A stretch of DNA of 64,000 bases, from positions 43,983 through 107,982 of the forward strand of contig JAHHIJ010000020.1 of assembly GCA_019358985.1 (NCBI GenBank), given 5' to 3'. Source of the DNA: Tolypothrix brevis GSE-NOS-MK-07-07A. Its GTDB lineage: Bacteria; Cyanobacteriota; Cyanobacteriia; Cyanobacteriales; Nostocaceae. The position numbers and the translations under genes were made by a program. Below are positions 17,373 through 27,700 of this stretch, piece by piece. Below the pieces are notes generated by a model, which was not told the DNA's origin, made no database searches, and was given only the letters and a program-made list of their open reading frames with translations. Numbering within the stretch: the stretch's first letter is position 1; the number at the start of each line of letters is the position of its first letter.

Positions 17373-18671
17373 CTAGGGGAGAGCCTCATCAGCAATTGCA
17401 TCTGGCAGTTGCTCATCTAGTCGCCGTAGAGGTTGATATAGATAGCCAAAAGCGATCGCTATCATAGTCAAAATTCCCACCACAACAAACAACAAAGCAA
17501 TACCATATCCTCGACCGACACCAATAATCTTGCCGATGCTTCCAGCTAATAACCCTGTAGGCGTAAGTAATGGCTCAAAAACTTGATCAGCTAAAGGCCC
17601 TGCAATCAGATAAGCAAGCGGTAGTGATGCCAAAGCAAGCATACTTCGCACGGCAAACACTCGTCCCTGAACAGCAGGTGCAACTTTACTCTGCCAGATG
17701 GCTTGGTCACAGCCATTAATCATCGACACCCCGAAATAGTAGATGAAAGCAGCTGCAAAGAAGACGGGAACAGAGGGCATAAGCCCCACAAGTAGTATAG
17801 AGAGTCCACCTGATAGCGTAAAACCAAACACACCAAGGATACGGTTCTTGGGGCCGCCCCAAACGCTCATCACCAGACCACCAACCAACATACCGCTTCC
17901 ACCAATGGACAGCACCGTACCCAGTACATTAGCCGCAGCAAAGGCTAATACCAGTGGTGTAACTAATACGCTGACAACTCCGATTAAGAAATTAATGGCA
18001 GCAAAGAAAATCAATAATCCCAGTAGTCCGGGTCGAGCAGTGATGTATGTCCACCCATAGGTGAACTCCCGCAGCCGCCAACTTTTCTTCACTTCATTCT
18101 CTGCGGTAGTTTTCGGCTTAGGGAATCGGACGAGTAGCAGCGTCACCAGAGAAAAGAGAAAAGTAACGCAGTCGATCAAGATTACGCCCTGAATCTGAAT
18201 AGTCACAACCAGCACACCTGCTAACATCGGTGCAAGCAGCCGTGAAGTTGCCTCTGCAAATTGCACCATACCACTGGCACGACCAAGGTGTTGCTTTGGG
18301 ACAAGCATTGTAGTAGCAGCAGCATAGGCTGGCCACTGGAAAGCGCTAAAGATCGAACTAACTCCTACAACTAAGTAGATATGCCAGACTTCAAGCCGAC
18401 CAACCAAGAGCAACAGCACAATAGCTAGCGTACTCAGTCCGGCTCCAGCATCGCTAAGTATCATGCAAGTGCGTCGGTTCCAGCGATCTACAAGCACACC
18501 AACTAAGGGTGATAACAAGATGCTTGGCAGTATTGCGAACAAAGAAATCAGGGCAAATTGCGTGACTGACCCGGTATTTCGGTATACCCAGACACCTAAA
18601 GCAAATCGAGTCAGCCCAGAGCCGATAAATGAGACAAGCTGGCCAAACCAGATCAGGATGAAGGTTCGCAT
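17373..18671 (-). CDS. MFS transporter, probable exporter of the NRPS product
   Basis: The 432-residue protein has about twelve membrane segments and the motif-A-like loop GVLVDRWNRRTCMILSD between TM2 and TM3, with a related GGPKNRILG loop after the central hinge. Its organisation fits the MFS_3 group that includes the enterobactin exporter EntS. As the last gene of the minus-strand run NRPS-NRPS-aminotransferase-MFS, 53 bp after the aminotransferase gene, it most likely secretes the finished lipopeptide; this is inference from position. The start MRTFILIWFGQLVSFIGSGL is the usual N-terminus of the group. Confidence 0.85.
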   Translation of the reverse strand: MRTFILIWFGQLVSFIGSGLTRFALGVWVYRNTGSVTQFALISLFAILPSILLSPLVGVLVDRWNRRTCMILSDAGAGLSTLAIVLLLLVGRLEVWHIYLVVGVSSIFSAFQWPAYAAATTMLVPKQHLGRASGMVQFAEATSRLLAPMLAGVLVVTIQIQGVILIDCVTFLFSLVTLLLVRFPKPKTTAENEVKKSWRLREFTYGWTYITARPGLLGLLIFFAAINFLIGVVSVLVTPLVLAFAAANVLGTVLSIGGSGMLVGGLVMSVWGGPKNRILGVFGFTLSGGLSILLVGLMPSVPVFFAAAFIYYFGVSMINGCDQAIWQSKVAPAVQGRVFAVRSMLALASLPLAYLIAGPLADQVFEPLLTPTGLLAGSIGKIIGVGRGYGIALLFVVVGILTMIAIAFGYLYQPLRRLDEQLPDAIADEALP

Positions 18672-18724
18672 TCTACGATAGCTAAAGTTTCAGTCATCAG
18701 TACGGCCGAGAGAGACAAAGGAAG

Positions 18725-20188
18725 TTAGGAATAGGAATCTACCAAGAAGCCTCCCTCTTGCATTTCCTCTACGCTATCCTTGATGGCATGAATGATACAG
18801 TCAATATCCTCATCGGTATGAGCTGTAGATAGAAAACATCCTCCTCGTAAATAGATTCCCTTAGCGAGCAGATGATAGAGTAGCAAGTCGATATTTTCTG
18901 AAACAGTAGAATGATTTGAGGTAGCGTTTCCCAAAAGCACAGGGCCAAAAAACGAGCCAAAATTAGCAACTCCCAAAGGCACTTTATTGGCTTCAAAGTA
19001 AGCATTTAGGGTTTCAACGAACTGCGAAGTACGTTGGTTCAACTGCTGCTGTAGTCCAGAACCCTGACTTTTGAGATGCTGTAGAACGACCCGTGCTGCT
19101 GCCATAGCGAGCGGGTGCTTGGAGAAGGTACCTGCAACAAACGTCGTTTTCGCTTGAGGGTAGGACTCATCCCCATAATTCCACATACCGCCGTCAACCC
19201 CATCCATATAAGTCGCCTTGCCAGCAACCACACCAATCGGCATTCCGCCACCAATAATCTTTCCATAGGTTGCGAGATCGGCTTCAACACCAAACCATGC
19301 CTGCGCTCCTCCTGGATGAATGCGGAATCCTGTAACCATCTCGTCAAAAATTAATGCTATCCCGGATTCTTGAGTCAATTCCCTCAATTGTTGGAGAAAT
19401 GCTTGGGGCTGCAACTCAGGTCGGCGACTTTGTACGGGTTCAACCAGAACCGCTGCTAGTTCGGATGCATAAGCTTTGATTACCTCAAGTGACTCAAAAT
19501 TACCATAATCCAGTACCAACACATCTTCAGCAATATTTGACGATATGCCCCGAGCAAGAGGTACCGCACGCGGATTTTCTGCGCCTTTGTGCGCTATCAT
19601 CAGCGTGCCATCAGAATGACCATGATAAGACCCTGAGAAGAGAGCAATTTTGTAGCGGTTTGTGGCGGAACGTGCTAGTCGTAGCGCTGTCATAACGGCT
19701 TCTGTGCCTGAATTAAGAAAAGTGACCCGCTCCATCCCCGTCAGTTCACTGATTAACAAAGCAACCTCACCAGCAAACTCTGCTTGGGGACTAATCTGTA
19801 TTCCTTGCTCAAGTTGCGCTGCCAAAGCTTCTTTAATAAAGGGGGGATTATTACCAAAGAGATTCACTCCAAATCCCCCTAAGTCTATATATTCGTTACC
19901 ATCAACATCCCACATTCGGGAGCCTTGTGCTTGCTTGCCAATGATGGGATAGAGTATTTCCTTGATGGACAAACAGAACCCGAATGAAGCTCGGCTATTT
20001 GCTAAAACTGGACGGTAGGTTTGTGTAAGTTGTTTTGAGGTTTCGGTACGCTTGGTGTAGCGTTCAATAAACGCTTTTAAATACCTCTGTTGTAAGTTAG
20101 TTGTTTCTTCATTTATGAGAGTTCTGTTCATTTTTTTGTTTGAGTTCAATAAGTTTTTCGTTCTTAATCGGCGTTGTCGTTTAGTCAT
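18725..20188 (-). CDS. Class III PLP aminotransferase (GSA-aminomutase/AMT-like) of the NRPS locus
   Basis: The 487-residue protein belongs to class III aminotransferases related to glutamate-1-semialdehyde aminomutase and to the AMT domains of PKS/NRPS enzymes such as McyE. Visible are FLNSGTEAVMTALRLAR (PLP phosphate region), SYHGHSDG, IFDEMVTGFR with the PLP-binding Asp, and YGKIIGGGMPIG with the Schiff-base Lys. The FVAGTFSKHPLAMAA segment is nearer to AMT domains than to tRNA-pathway GSA aminomutase. Downstream of a reductase-terminated NRPS it could convert the released peptide aldehyde into a primary amine, as MxcL does for myxochelin B (inference). The start may instead be the ATG 19 codons in. 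Confidence 0.85.
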   Translation of the reverse strand: MTKRQRRLRTKNLLNSNKKMNRTLINEETTNLQQRYLKAFIERYTKRTETSKQLTQTYRPVLANSRASFGFCLSIKEILYPIIGKQAQGSRMWDVDGNEYIDLGGFGVNLFGNNPPFIKEALAAQLEQGIQISPQAEFAGEVALLISELTGMERVTFLNSGTEAVMTALRLARSATNRYKIALFSGSYHGHSDGTLMIAHKGAENPRAVPLARGISSNIAEDVLVLDYGNFESLEVIKAYASELAAVLVEPVQSRRPELQPQAFLQQLRELTQESGIALIFDEMVTGFRIHPGGAQAWFGVEADLATYGKIIGGGMPIGVVAGKATYMDGVDGGMWNYGDESYPQAKTTFVAGTFSKHPLAMAAARVVLQHLKSQGSGLQQQLNQRTSQFVETLNAYFEANKVPLGVANFGSFFGPVLLGNATSNHSTVSENIDLLLYHLLAKGIYLRGGCFLSTAHTDEDIDCIIHAIKDSVEEMQEGGFLVDSYS

Positions 20189-20267
20189 CTAACAATTACT
20201 TTTCTTGTAAAGATGACTACTATGTTTAAGAGTAAGCTTGAAGAAGTGAGGCATGGTTTACGCATCT

Positions 20268-23200
20268 TTAGGTGCTTTGCTTGGAAGTAAATCTAAGTGT
20301 TTTTCCCAAGGAACTTTCCGACTTATTACTCAGTTGTTGAGCCTCAAAAAAGCCGCTAAGAATTAGAGATGAAAAGTAAGTACGAAGTAACTGCTCATCT
20401 ACTGGTGGACAGATAATAGAGGTGTCTACAAACCCATTTAGTGAATTTTGACAGTCAAACTGTAGTACTGCTGAGTTTGGAATTTTCTCTTGAGATTCCT
20501 TGGTCAGCAAAAGCGGCACCAGCGGATACAAGGCATGTTCTGGCTCTCGTTGAGCAATTCTAAGCAGTTCTAATTGCCACTGGTCATAAGGAATTTGTTT
20601 AAGAGAGTAACCAGACGAACAGATTAAGTTGCTCAACATACTTGAGTTGAAAGACTGGCGATTAACCAAGTGAAAAGCTTTTCCTAGAGATTCTTGTTGC
20701 CTCGATAAATAGACGATCGCTCTGCTGATATAATCCACAGGAGCCATGTCCTCAATCATCTCCATTTCTGGCATACATCCAAGCTGGATACAACCTATTA
20801 TCAGTCGATACAAAAAGTCATTTATATTAGAGACACCGGTTTGGCTATGCCCTGATACACGTCCCAGCCTATAGATACAAGCAGGAATACCTCGATCACG
20901 CGCAATAGTTACTAACTTTTCGGCAACCCATTTACTCTGGGAATAGCCACCCCCTGGTACTTGGTAATCATCAAGACTGTCCTGTTCTCGAACCACTTTA
21001 ACTCCAGAATGACCAACTGAGGAGAAAACGCTAATGGTAGAAATGAAATGCACAGGCTTGACTTTAGTTTGACTTGCCAATCTCAAAACTTCTTGTGTTC
21101 CCAGAACATTAGCTGCCTTAAGTACAGAGTAAGGAGAAGTATGATGAACCCATGCTCCATTGTGATAAATGACATCGAGTAACTCAGCCATTGCTTGAAA
21201 CTGTTCCTCACTAAGACCTAAAAGCGGCTCAGACAGGTCTCCCACAACTGATATAATTCTAGGGCTTAGAGATTCATCCCAGAGTAAATAAGATTCAAGG
21301 CTGCTTTGAATTCTTTTTTTACCTTCTTCGGCATTAGGCGAACGTACCAGACAATAGATATCCGCTTGGGTTTGCTGAAGAAGTTCAGAAAGTAAAAAAG
21401 CTCCCAAAAAGCCTGTGGCTCCTGTTAGGAAGATGTGAGCAGGCTCAGTCGTACACTCAATGGGTATAACCTCTGGACGAATTGTGGGGTCAAGGACAGC
21501 TTCAGTCTGTAGATCGGTAACAGTTTTCGTACCAATAGTAGAAGCTCCTGTCTTTTGAGCGATCTCAAGATTCTTGGCTAAACTTGCTACGGTAGGCATC
21601 TCAAACAGACTGCGTAAGGGAAGTTCTACTTGGAAAGTTTCTCGCACTCGCAATACCAACTTAGTAACCAGCAAGGAATGACCCCCTAACTTAAAGAAGT
21701 TGTCGTGAATGCCCACTTGTTCGACACTAAGAACTTGTGACCAAATTTCTGCCAGTGTTACTTCGATCGCAGTGCTAGGTGGGACAAATACTGCTTCTAG
21801 ATTTGGTCTTTCTTGGTCGGGAATGGGAAGCGCTTGACGGTCTACTTTACCATTGGGAGTTTGTGGTAGGGTTTTTAGCATTACGAACACCGAAGGAAGC
21901 ATATACTCTGGCAAGTGATTTTTTAAGAAGCTACGCAAATTATCAACTGTGGGTACTTGCTCTTGTTTGGGGACAATATATGCTATTAAACGGCGGTGAG
22001 CGTTGATATCTTCTGGGGCGATCGCGATCGCTTCTTGCACAGCTGAGTGTTGATTCAGAACGGTTTCAATTTCAGGTAGCTCAATCCGATACCCGCGAAT
22101 CTTAACCTGCTGATCGAGACGACCGAGAAACTCAATGTTTCCATCTGGGAGATAACGCCCTAAATCTCCAGTTTTATAGAGGCGTGCCTTTGGTTCATCG
22201 CTAAATGGATTAGGAATAAACTTTTGGGCGGTTAATTCTGGGCGATTAAGATAGCTTTTAGCTACGCCAAAACCACCAATATATATCTCTCCAGATACAC
22301 CAATTGGTACTGGTTGAAGATGAGAATCTAGTAAATATATCTGAGTATTAGCAATTGGGCGACCAATGGGAACAGAATTGCTTAAATCATGATTTTGACA
22401 ATTGTATACACTGCTCCAAACTGTTGCTTCTGTTGGGCCATATTCATTAAATAAGCGTGTCTGGGGAAATAATTCACGATGTTGCTTAACAAGCTCTTTT
22501 GGACAGGATTCTCCAGCGACAATTACAGTTTTTAGGCTGAGTAGTTGCTGTGATTTGGCTTGCTCTAAAATCAGCTTGTAGAGAGATGGTAGACATAATA
22601 AATGGGAAATTTGTTGTTGAGCGATCGCCTCTATCATCTGTTTAATATCTAATTGCCAATTTTCCGGTAAAACAGAGACAAAACCCCCTTGACAAAGTGT
22701 CCAAAAAATGACTGCGACAGAGCTATCAAAAGCAAAAGGTGAAGTTAAGAGAAAACCTGTCACAGGTTGCTCATAATAACAAATCCGAGCAGTCGTCGAG
22801 TGAACTAAGTTTTGATGCGTAACCTGCACTCCTTTGGGTTTTCCTGTAGATCCAGAAGTATAAATTAAGTAAGCCAGATTATCAGTCTTCACTTCACTTT
22901 TGAGATTTTCATCACCTTCTTGAGCAATTGCATTCCAAAGGGTATCTAAGCAAAGCACTTGCGCTCCAATATCAGGTAAATTTTTCACCAACCGTTCTTG
23001 GGTCAATATTATTGATACCTGAGAATCTTCCAGCAGATAATTCAATCGCTGTTGGGGATACATTGGATCGATTGGTACATAAGCTCCTCCAGCTTTGAGA
23101 ATGCCTAGTATACCTACCAGCATTTCCCAAGAGCGTTCTACGCAAATCCCCACTAATACATCGGGTTCAACTCCCAAAGCTTGAAGACGGTGTGCTAGTT

Positions 23201-24692
23201 GATTGGCTCTGGTGTTCAATTCTCCGTAAGTTAATTGCTCATTTTTAAACACCACAGCTACATTTTCGGGAGTACGTTCTACCTGTGACTCAATTAATTG
23301 GTGGATACACTTGTCATTGACATAATCTCTTTTTGTATTGTTGAATTCAACTAGTAGTTGCTGTTGTTCAATATCGACGATACTATGGGTCAAATTTGCC
23401 AGTTTAGTGTCGGGATTTGTAACTATATTGTTTAGCAGCACTTCCAAATAACTCAACATTCTAGTTATCGTCATTTTATTGAAGTAACGTAAGTTATAAA
23501 ATATATTCAACGATAACTGCGACCCAGGTTTAACTAAAAGAACAAGAGGATAGTTAGAGTTGATAAAAGAGCGAACATTATCAATTCTCAAGTTTCCTGT
23601 AGGTAAACTAGAAATATTGGCTGAGGAGTTTTCAAATACTAAAATGCTCTGAAACAAAGGTATGCCTGGAGGTACTTGGCTCCAATTCTGGATTTGAACT
23701 AGGGGGGTACATTCATATCTAAGTATACTAAGCTGCTGGGAATGGAGTTCTTTCAGCCAAGATAAAAGCGAAGCTTCACCAGACACGAGTACGCGCACTG
23801 GTAGGGTGTTAATAAAAAGCCCCACCATAGAGGAAACCCCTAATAATGTTGGTGGTCGTCCAGATACAACGGTTCCGTACACCACATCTGCTTCATGGCT
23901 GTAATAACTTAACAGCAAAGCCCAAACCCCTTGTATCAAGGTGTTCAGAGTCAAATGATGCTGTTGCGCTAAAGACTTAAGTGCTTCTGTGGTTGCTAGC
24001 GAAAGTTGGACTTGTTGTTGATTGAAACCTTCTTGTTGACTTTTCCAATCTGCTGTCAAAGAAGTTGGTGTTGTGAAGCCCTGAAGATATTTTCGCCAAA
24101 AGACCTCAGCCTCTGACAAATCTTGCTGTTTCAGCCAACTGATGTAATCTCGATAAGGACGGCTTGGTTGCAACTGGAAAATCCGACCTTGACAAAGTGC
24201 CTCGTAGCAAGACAAAAATTCTTTGAGGATTGTGTTCACACACCACGCATCTAAGACTAGGTGACAAATGCTCCAAATAAATTGGTAAGTATCCACCTCT
24301 GTCTGAATTAAAGCCAGCCGCATTAAGGGTGGTTGAGCCAAATCAAAGCCATTTTTTTGGTCTGCTTCCAGGTAACTTTGTAGTTGTGCTTCCTGTTGGG
24401 TCGTTGTCAGATCACGCCAATCATAATGCGCGATCGCTAGTCTAACTTGTTGGTGTACTATCTGAACTGGCTGATTCAGACCTTGCCATACAAAAGCTGT
24501 CCTCAAACTCTGATGTCGGTCTATTACTTGCTGCCAAACCTGCTCAAAAGCTGAGATGTTGAGAGTTGCGTGCAAGGTACATACTGTTTGCTCCACATAC
24601 ATCCTCGAATCTGGAGCCGAGAGGATGTGAAACAGCATACCCTGTTGCGTCGGCGAAAGTGTGTAGATGTCCTCGATATTTTGAGCTTGCAT
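20268..24692 (-). CDS. NRPS: C-A-PCP-thioester reductase (termination module)
   Basis: The 1,474-residue synthetase has a condensation domain (start LSPTQQGMLFH; active-site region CHLVLDA near residue 150, where the usual first His and the Gly are changed but the catalytic second His is kept). An adenylation domain follows (YTSGSTGKPKG near 615; YKTGDLGRYLPDG), then a PCP with LGGHSLLVTKLV near 1005. A C-terminal NAD(P)H thioester reductase domain has GATGFLGAF near 1093 and the YSQSK pair near 1250. It should add the third residue and release the chain as an aldehyde or alcohol. By motif alignment the pocket residues are D-S-A-L-I-A-E-V-W, which I cannot assign to an amino acid. The gene begins 12 bp after the first NRPS stops. 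Confidence 0.93.
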   Translation of the reverse strand: MQAQNIEDIYTLSPTQQGMLFHILSAPDSRMYVEQTVCTLHATLNISAFEQVWQQVIDRHQSLRTAFVWQGLNQPVQIVHQQVRLAIAHYDWRDLTTTQQEAQLQSYLEADQKNGFDLAQPPLMRLALIQTEVDTYQFIWSICHLVLDAWCVNTILKEFLSCYEALCQGRIFQLQPSRPYRDYISWLKQQDLSEAEVFWRKYLQGFTTPTSLTADWKSQQEGFNQQQVQLSLATTEALKSLAQQHHLTLNTLIQGVWALLLSYYSHEADVVYGTVVSGRPPTLLGVSSMVGLFINTLPVRVLVSGEASLLSWLKELHSQQLSILRYECTPLVQIQNWSQVPPGIPLFQSILVFENSSANISSLPTGNLRIDNVRSFINSNYPLVLLVKPGSQLSLNIFYNLRYFNKMTITRMLSYLEVLLNNIVTNPDTKLANLTHSIVDIEQQQLLVEFNNTKRDYVNDKCIHQLIESQVERTPENVAVVFKNEQLTYGELNTRANQLAHRLQALGVEPDVLVGICVERSWEMLVGILGILKAGGAYVPIDPMYPQQRLNYLLEDSQVSIILTQERLVKNLPDIGAQVLCLDTLWNAIAQEGDENLKSEVKTDNLAYLIYTSGSTGKPKGVQVTHQNLVHSTTARICYYEQPVTGFLLTSPFAFDSSVAVIFWTLCQGGFVSVLPENWQLDIKQMIEAIAQQQISHLLCLPSLYKLILEQAKSQQLLSLKTVIVAGESCPKELVKQHRELFPQTRLFNEYGPTEATVWSSVYNCQNHDLSNSVPIGRPIANTQIYLLDSHLQPVPIGVSGEIYIGGFGVAKSYLNRPELTAQKFIPNPFSDEPKARLYKTGDLGRYLPDGNIEFLGRLDQQVKIRGYRIELPEIETVLNQHSAVQEAIAIAPEDINAHRRLIAYIVPKQEQVPTVDNLRSFLKNHLPEYMLPSVFVMLKTLPQTPNGKVDRQALPIPDQERPNLEAVFVPPSTAIEVTLAEIWSQVLSVEQVGIHDNFFKLGGHSLLVTKLVLRVRETFQVELPLRSLFEMPTVASLAKNLEIAQKTGASTIGTKTVTDLQTEAVLDPTIRPEVIPIECTTEPAHIFLTGATGFLGAFLLSELLQQTQADIYCLVRSPNAEEGKKRIQSSLESYLLWDESLSPRIISVVGDLSEPLLGLSEEQFQAMAELLDVIYHNGAWVHHTSPYSVLKAANVLGTQEVLRLASQTKVKPVHFISTISVFSSVGHSGVKVVREQDSLDDYQVPGGGYSQSKWVAEKLVTIARDRGIPACIYRLGRVSGHSQTGVSNINDFLYRLIIGCIQLGCMPEMEMIEDMAPVDYISRAIVYLSRQQESLGKAFHLVNRQSFNSSMLSNLICSSGYSLKQIPYDQWQLELLRIAQREPEHALYPLVPLLLTKESQEKIPNSAVLQFDCQNSLNGFVDTSIICPPVDEQLLRTYFSSLILSGFFEAQQLSNKSESSLGKTLRFTSKQST

Positions 24693-24704
24693 ATCTTGAA
24701 ATTT

Positions 24705-27700
24705 TTACCTGTTGTTCAAAAAAAGCTTATTTAGTTCTTCCTGAGTTAACTCAGCTTCTGGAAAGTCTGAAGGTTTAAAGCTTGGCGTATCGGTGGACAA
24801 AAAATGAGCAATGGGCTGAACTTCCTCCTGGGGAACGGAAATTGTCTCCACAACCGTTGCTAACTCTGCAATTGTTGGATATGCAAATAACTGATTGATA
24901 CTGAATTTCAACCCCGCTTCATAAGCTTTAGCCGCAACCTGAATACTTTGAATCGAATCACCTCCCAACTCTAAAAAGTTGTTGTGGATACCCACCTGCT
25001 CAATTCCCAAAACTTGACTCCAGATTGTAGCTAACGCCTCTTCTACTAACGTGCGGGGTGCAGTATAAGCCATTTTTTCCTTATCGGATTGTACCTGCTC
25101 CGGTGCTGGCAAACGACGACGATCAACTTTGCCACTAGGTGTCAATGGCAATTCTTCTAAGATGACAAAGGTGCTAGGAAGCATATATTCTGGTAACTTC
25201 TGCCGCAAGAAACCCCGAAATTCCTTGGTTGTAGGTGCTGGTTTTTGCTGTAGTACTATGTAGGCGACTAAGCGTTTGCTACCGGAGTCTTCTAGAAGTG
25301 TGGCGATCGCTTCCCGAATTACAGGATGTTGGAGTAAAATTGCTTCAATCGCCGTTAGTTCAATCCGATACCCGCGAATCTTCACCTGATGATCGATACG
25401 CCCCAAAAACTCAATGTTACCGTCTGGAAGATAACGCGCTAAATCCCCAGTTTTGTAAAGGCGGGGACTGGGGATTGGGGATTGGGGATTGGGGCAGGGG
25501 AAACTATTTTTCTCCCCTGCTCCCCTGCTCCCCTGCTCCCCTGCTCCCCTGCTTCCTTTAAACGGGTTGGGAATAAATTTTTGGGTAGTTAGTTCTGGAC
25601 GATTGAGATAACCCCGCGCTACACCCAAACCACCAATATAAACTTCACCAGATACACCAATTGGTACTGGTTGAAGATGAGAATCTAGTAAATAAATCTG
25701 GGTGTTGGCAATTGGACGACCAATTGGCACAGAATTGTTTAAATCATGGTTTTGACAATTATATACACTGCTCCAAACTGTTGCTTCTGTGGGGCCATAC
25801 TCATTAAATAAGGATGTATAAGGTAGTAACTGATGATGGCGTTCAAGCAACTCTGTAGAACAAGATTCCCCAGCAACAATAACTGTTTGCAAAGAGCCAA
25901 GCCCAGTTATATCTGTGTGTGCTAAAAGAGCGCTGTAGAGTGAGGGAACACTCAACCAGTGTGAAACTTGATGTTGAACAATCAACTTGGCTAATTCCCA
26001 AATATCTCTCTGGGAATTTTCTCTTAACAGCACCAGCCTACCTCCTTGACACAATGTCCAAAATATAGAGGCTACTGAACTATCAAAAGCAAAGGAGGGA
26101 ATCAATAAGAAACTGGTAACGGGTTCTGAGTAATAAGTAATCCGCGCAAAGGTCGAATGGACTAAATTTTGCTGGGTAACGAGTACTCCCTTGGGTTGAC
26201 CTGTGGAGCCTGATGTGTAAATAATGTAGGCGAGGTTTTCTAATGTGGTTGTACTGCTGGGATTTTCTTTCCTCTCCCCCGCTATGATCTGCCAGTCTGA
26301 GTCTAGGCAGACAACTTGGGCTGTGTGGGTAGGTAAATCTGCTATTAGCCGTGCCTGAGTCAGCAGGATTGGCACTTGAGCGTCTTTCAGTATAAAAGCG
26401 AGATTTTCTTGGGGATATGTTGGGTCTAAAGGTACGTAGGCTCCTCCTGCCTTGAGGATTCCCAAAATTCCCACTATCATCTCCAAGGAACGCTCTACAC
26501 AGAGAGCCACCGGCACATCGGACGTTACTCCTAAACGTTGCAAGTAATGAGCTAGGGCATTAGCTCGATGATTTAACTGTTGGTAGCTGAGTTGTTCATC
26601 GGCAAAGGCGATCGCGATCGCATCAGGATTTTGTGCTGCCATAGCCTCAAAGTGTTGATGGATACAGCAGTCTTGAGTATATTTAGTGGCGGTGTTATTC
26701 CATTCTCCGAGCAACATTTGCCGTTGGCGATCGCCCAAAAGACATTGAGACTCGTAACGTGCCAACGGCTGTGCAGACATTGCCGTTAGTGTTTCTCTAA
26801 AATGATTGCCAATAGTCTCTAACTGAGCATGACTTATCTGTGTCAAGTCGCACTCTAAATCGAGTTGGATGCAATCTGAGGCATGATTGAGATTAAACTC
26901 AGACCGCAAGGTAAAATGAGTTTCACCAAAACCCCTCGCCCCTAAAACTTCCAAATCTTTGAGACTTTGCAGACTCTCATAAACATGAAAGTTAGTGTAA
27001 TTAAAAACAGTTTCTAATAGAGGCTGGAGAGCCTGACGACCAACAAGTTGATGTAAATCTGCGTAAGGATAACGTCTGAAGGGCAACAACTCTCGTTCAG
27101 CTGCAAAAACCTGCTGTACTAACTCTAGCCAAGTTCCCCCCATTAGCTGTAAACGCAAGGGAACCGTGTTCAAATGGATTCCCAGAGTTTTTTCTCCATC
27201 AGCTGCTTCCAATCGACCATTAGACTCCAGCCCTGTGAGGACATCGCTCTCGCCACTTAACAAACTCATCACCCTGATATGTGCAGCTAACAAAACGTTT
27301 TTGAGGGGGACTTCTGCTAACCGAGCCAGTTTTTGCAATTTCTTGGAAAGTTCAGGGGAGATGGGGACATCTAAAAAGCCAATTTCCGGGGTATTTGTGC
27401 TGTGGTGAAGCCCTACCCAACGGGCTATTCTCGTGGTTACACAATCGGCTAATTTTTGTTTCCAAAAATCTTGAGAGTCTGGCGATGCCAATGTTGAACG
27501 CTCTAAGGCAACAAAATCTCGATAAGCTATGGTTGGGGCTGGTTCAATGGCTTCGCTTTTACCGTTGAGCAGAGCATAATAATGATGCAGCAATTCCGTC
27601 AGCAAACAAGCTTTGCTCCAGCCGTCAAGAATAGAAGTGTGACAGCTAAAAGTGAGATAAAAAGACTGCTCTGTAAGGCGGTGAATGAAAAAGCGAATAA

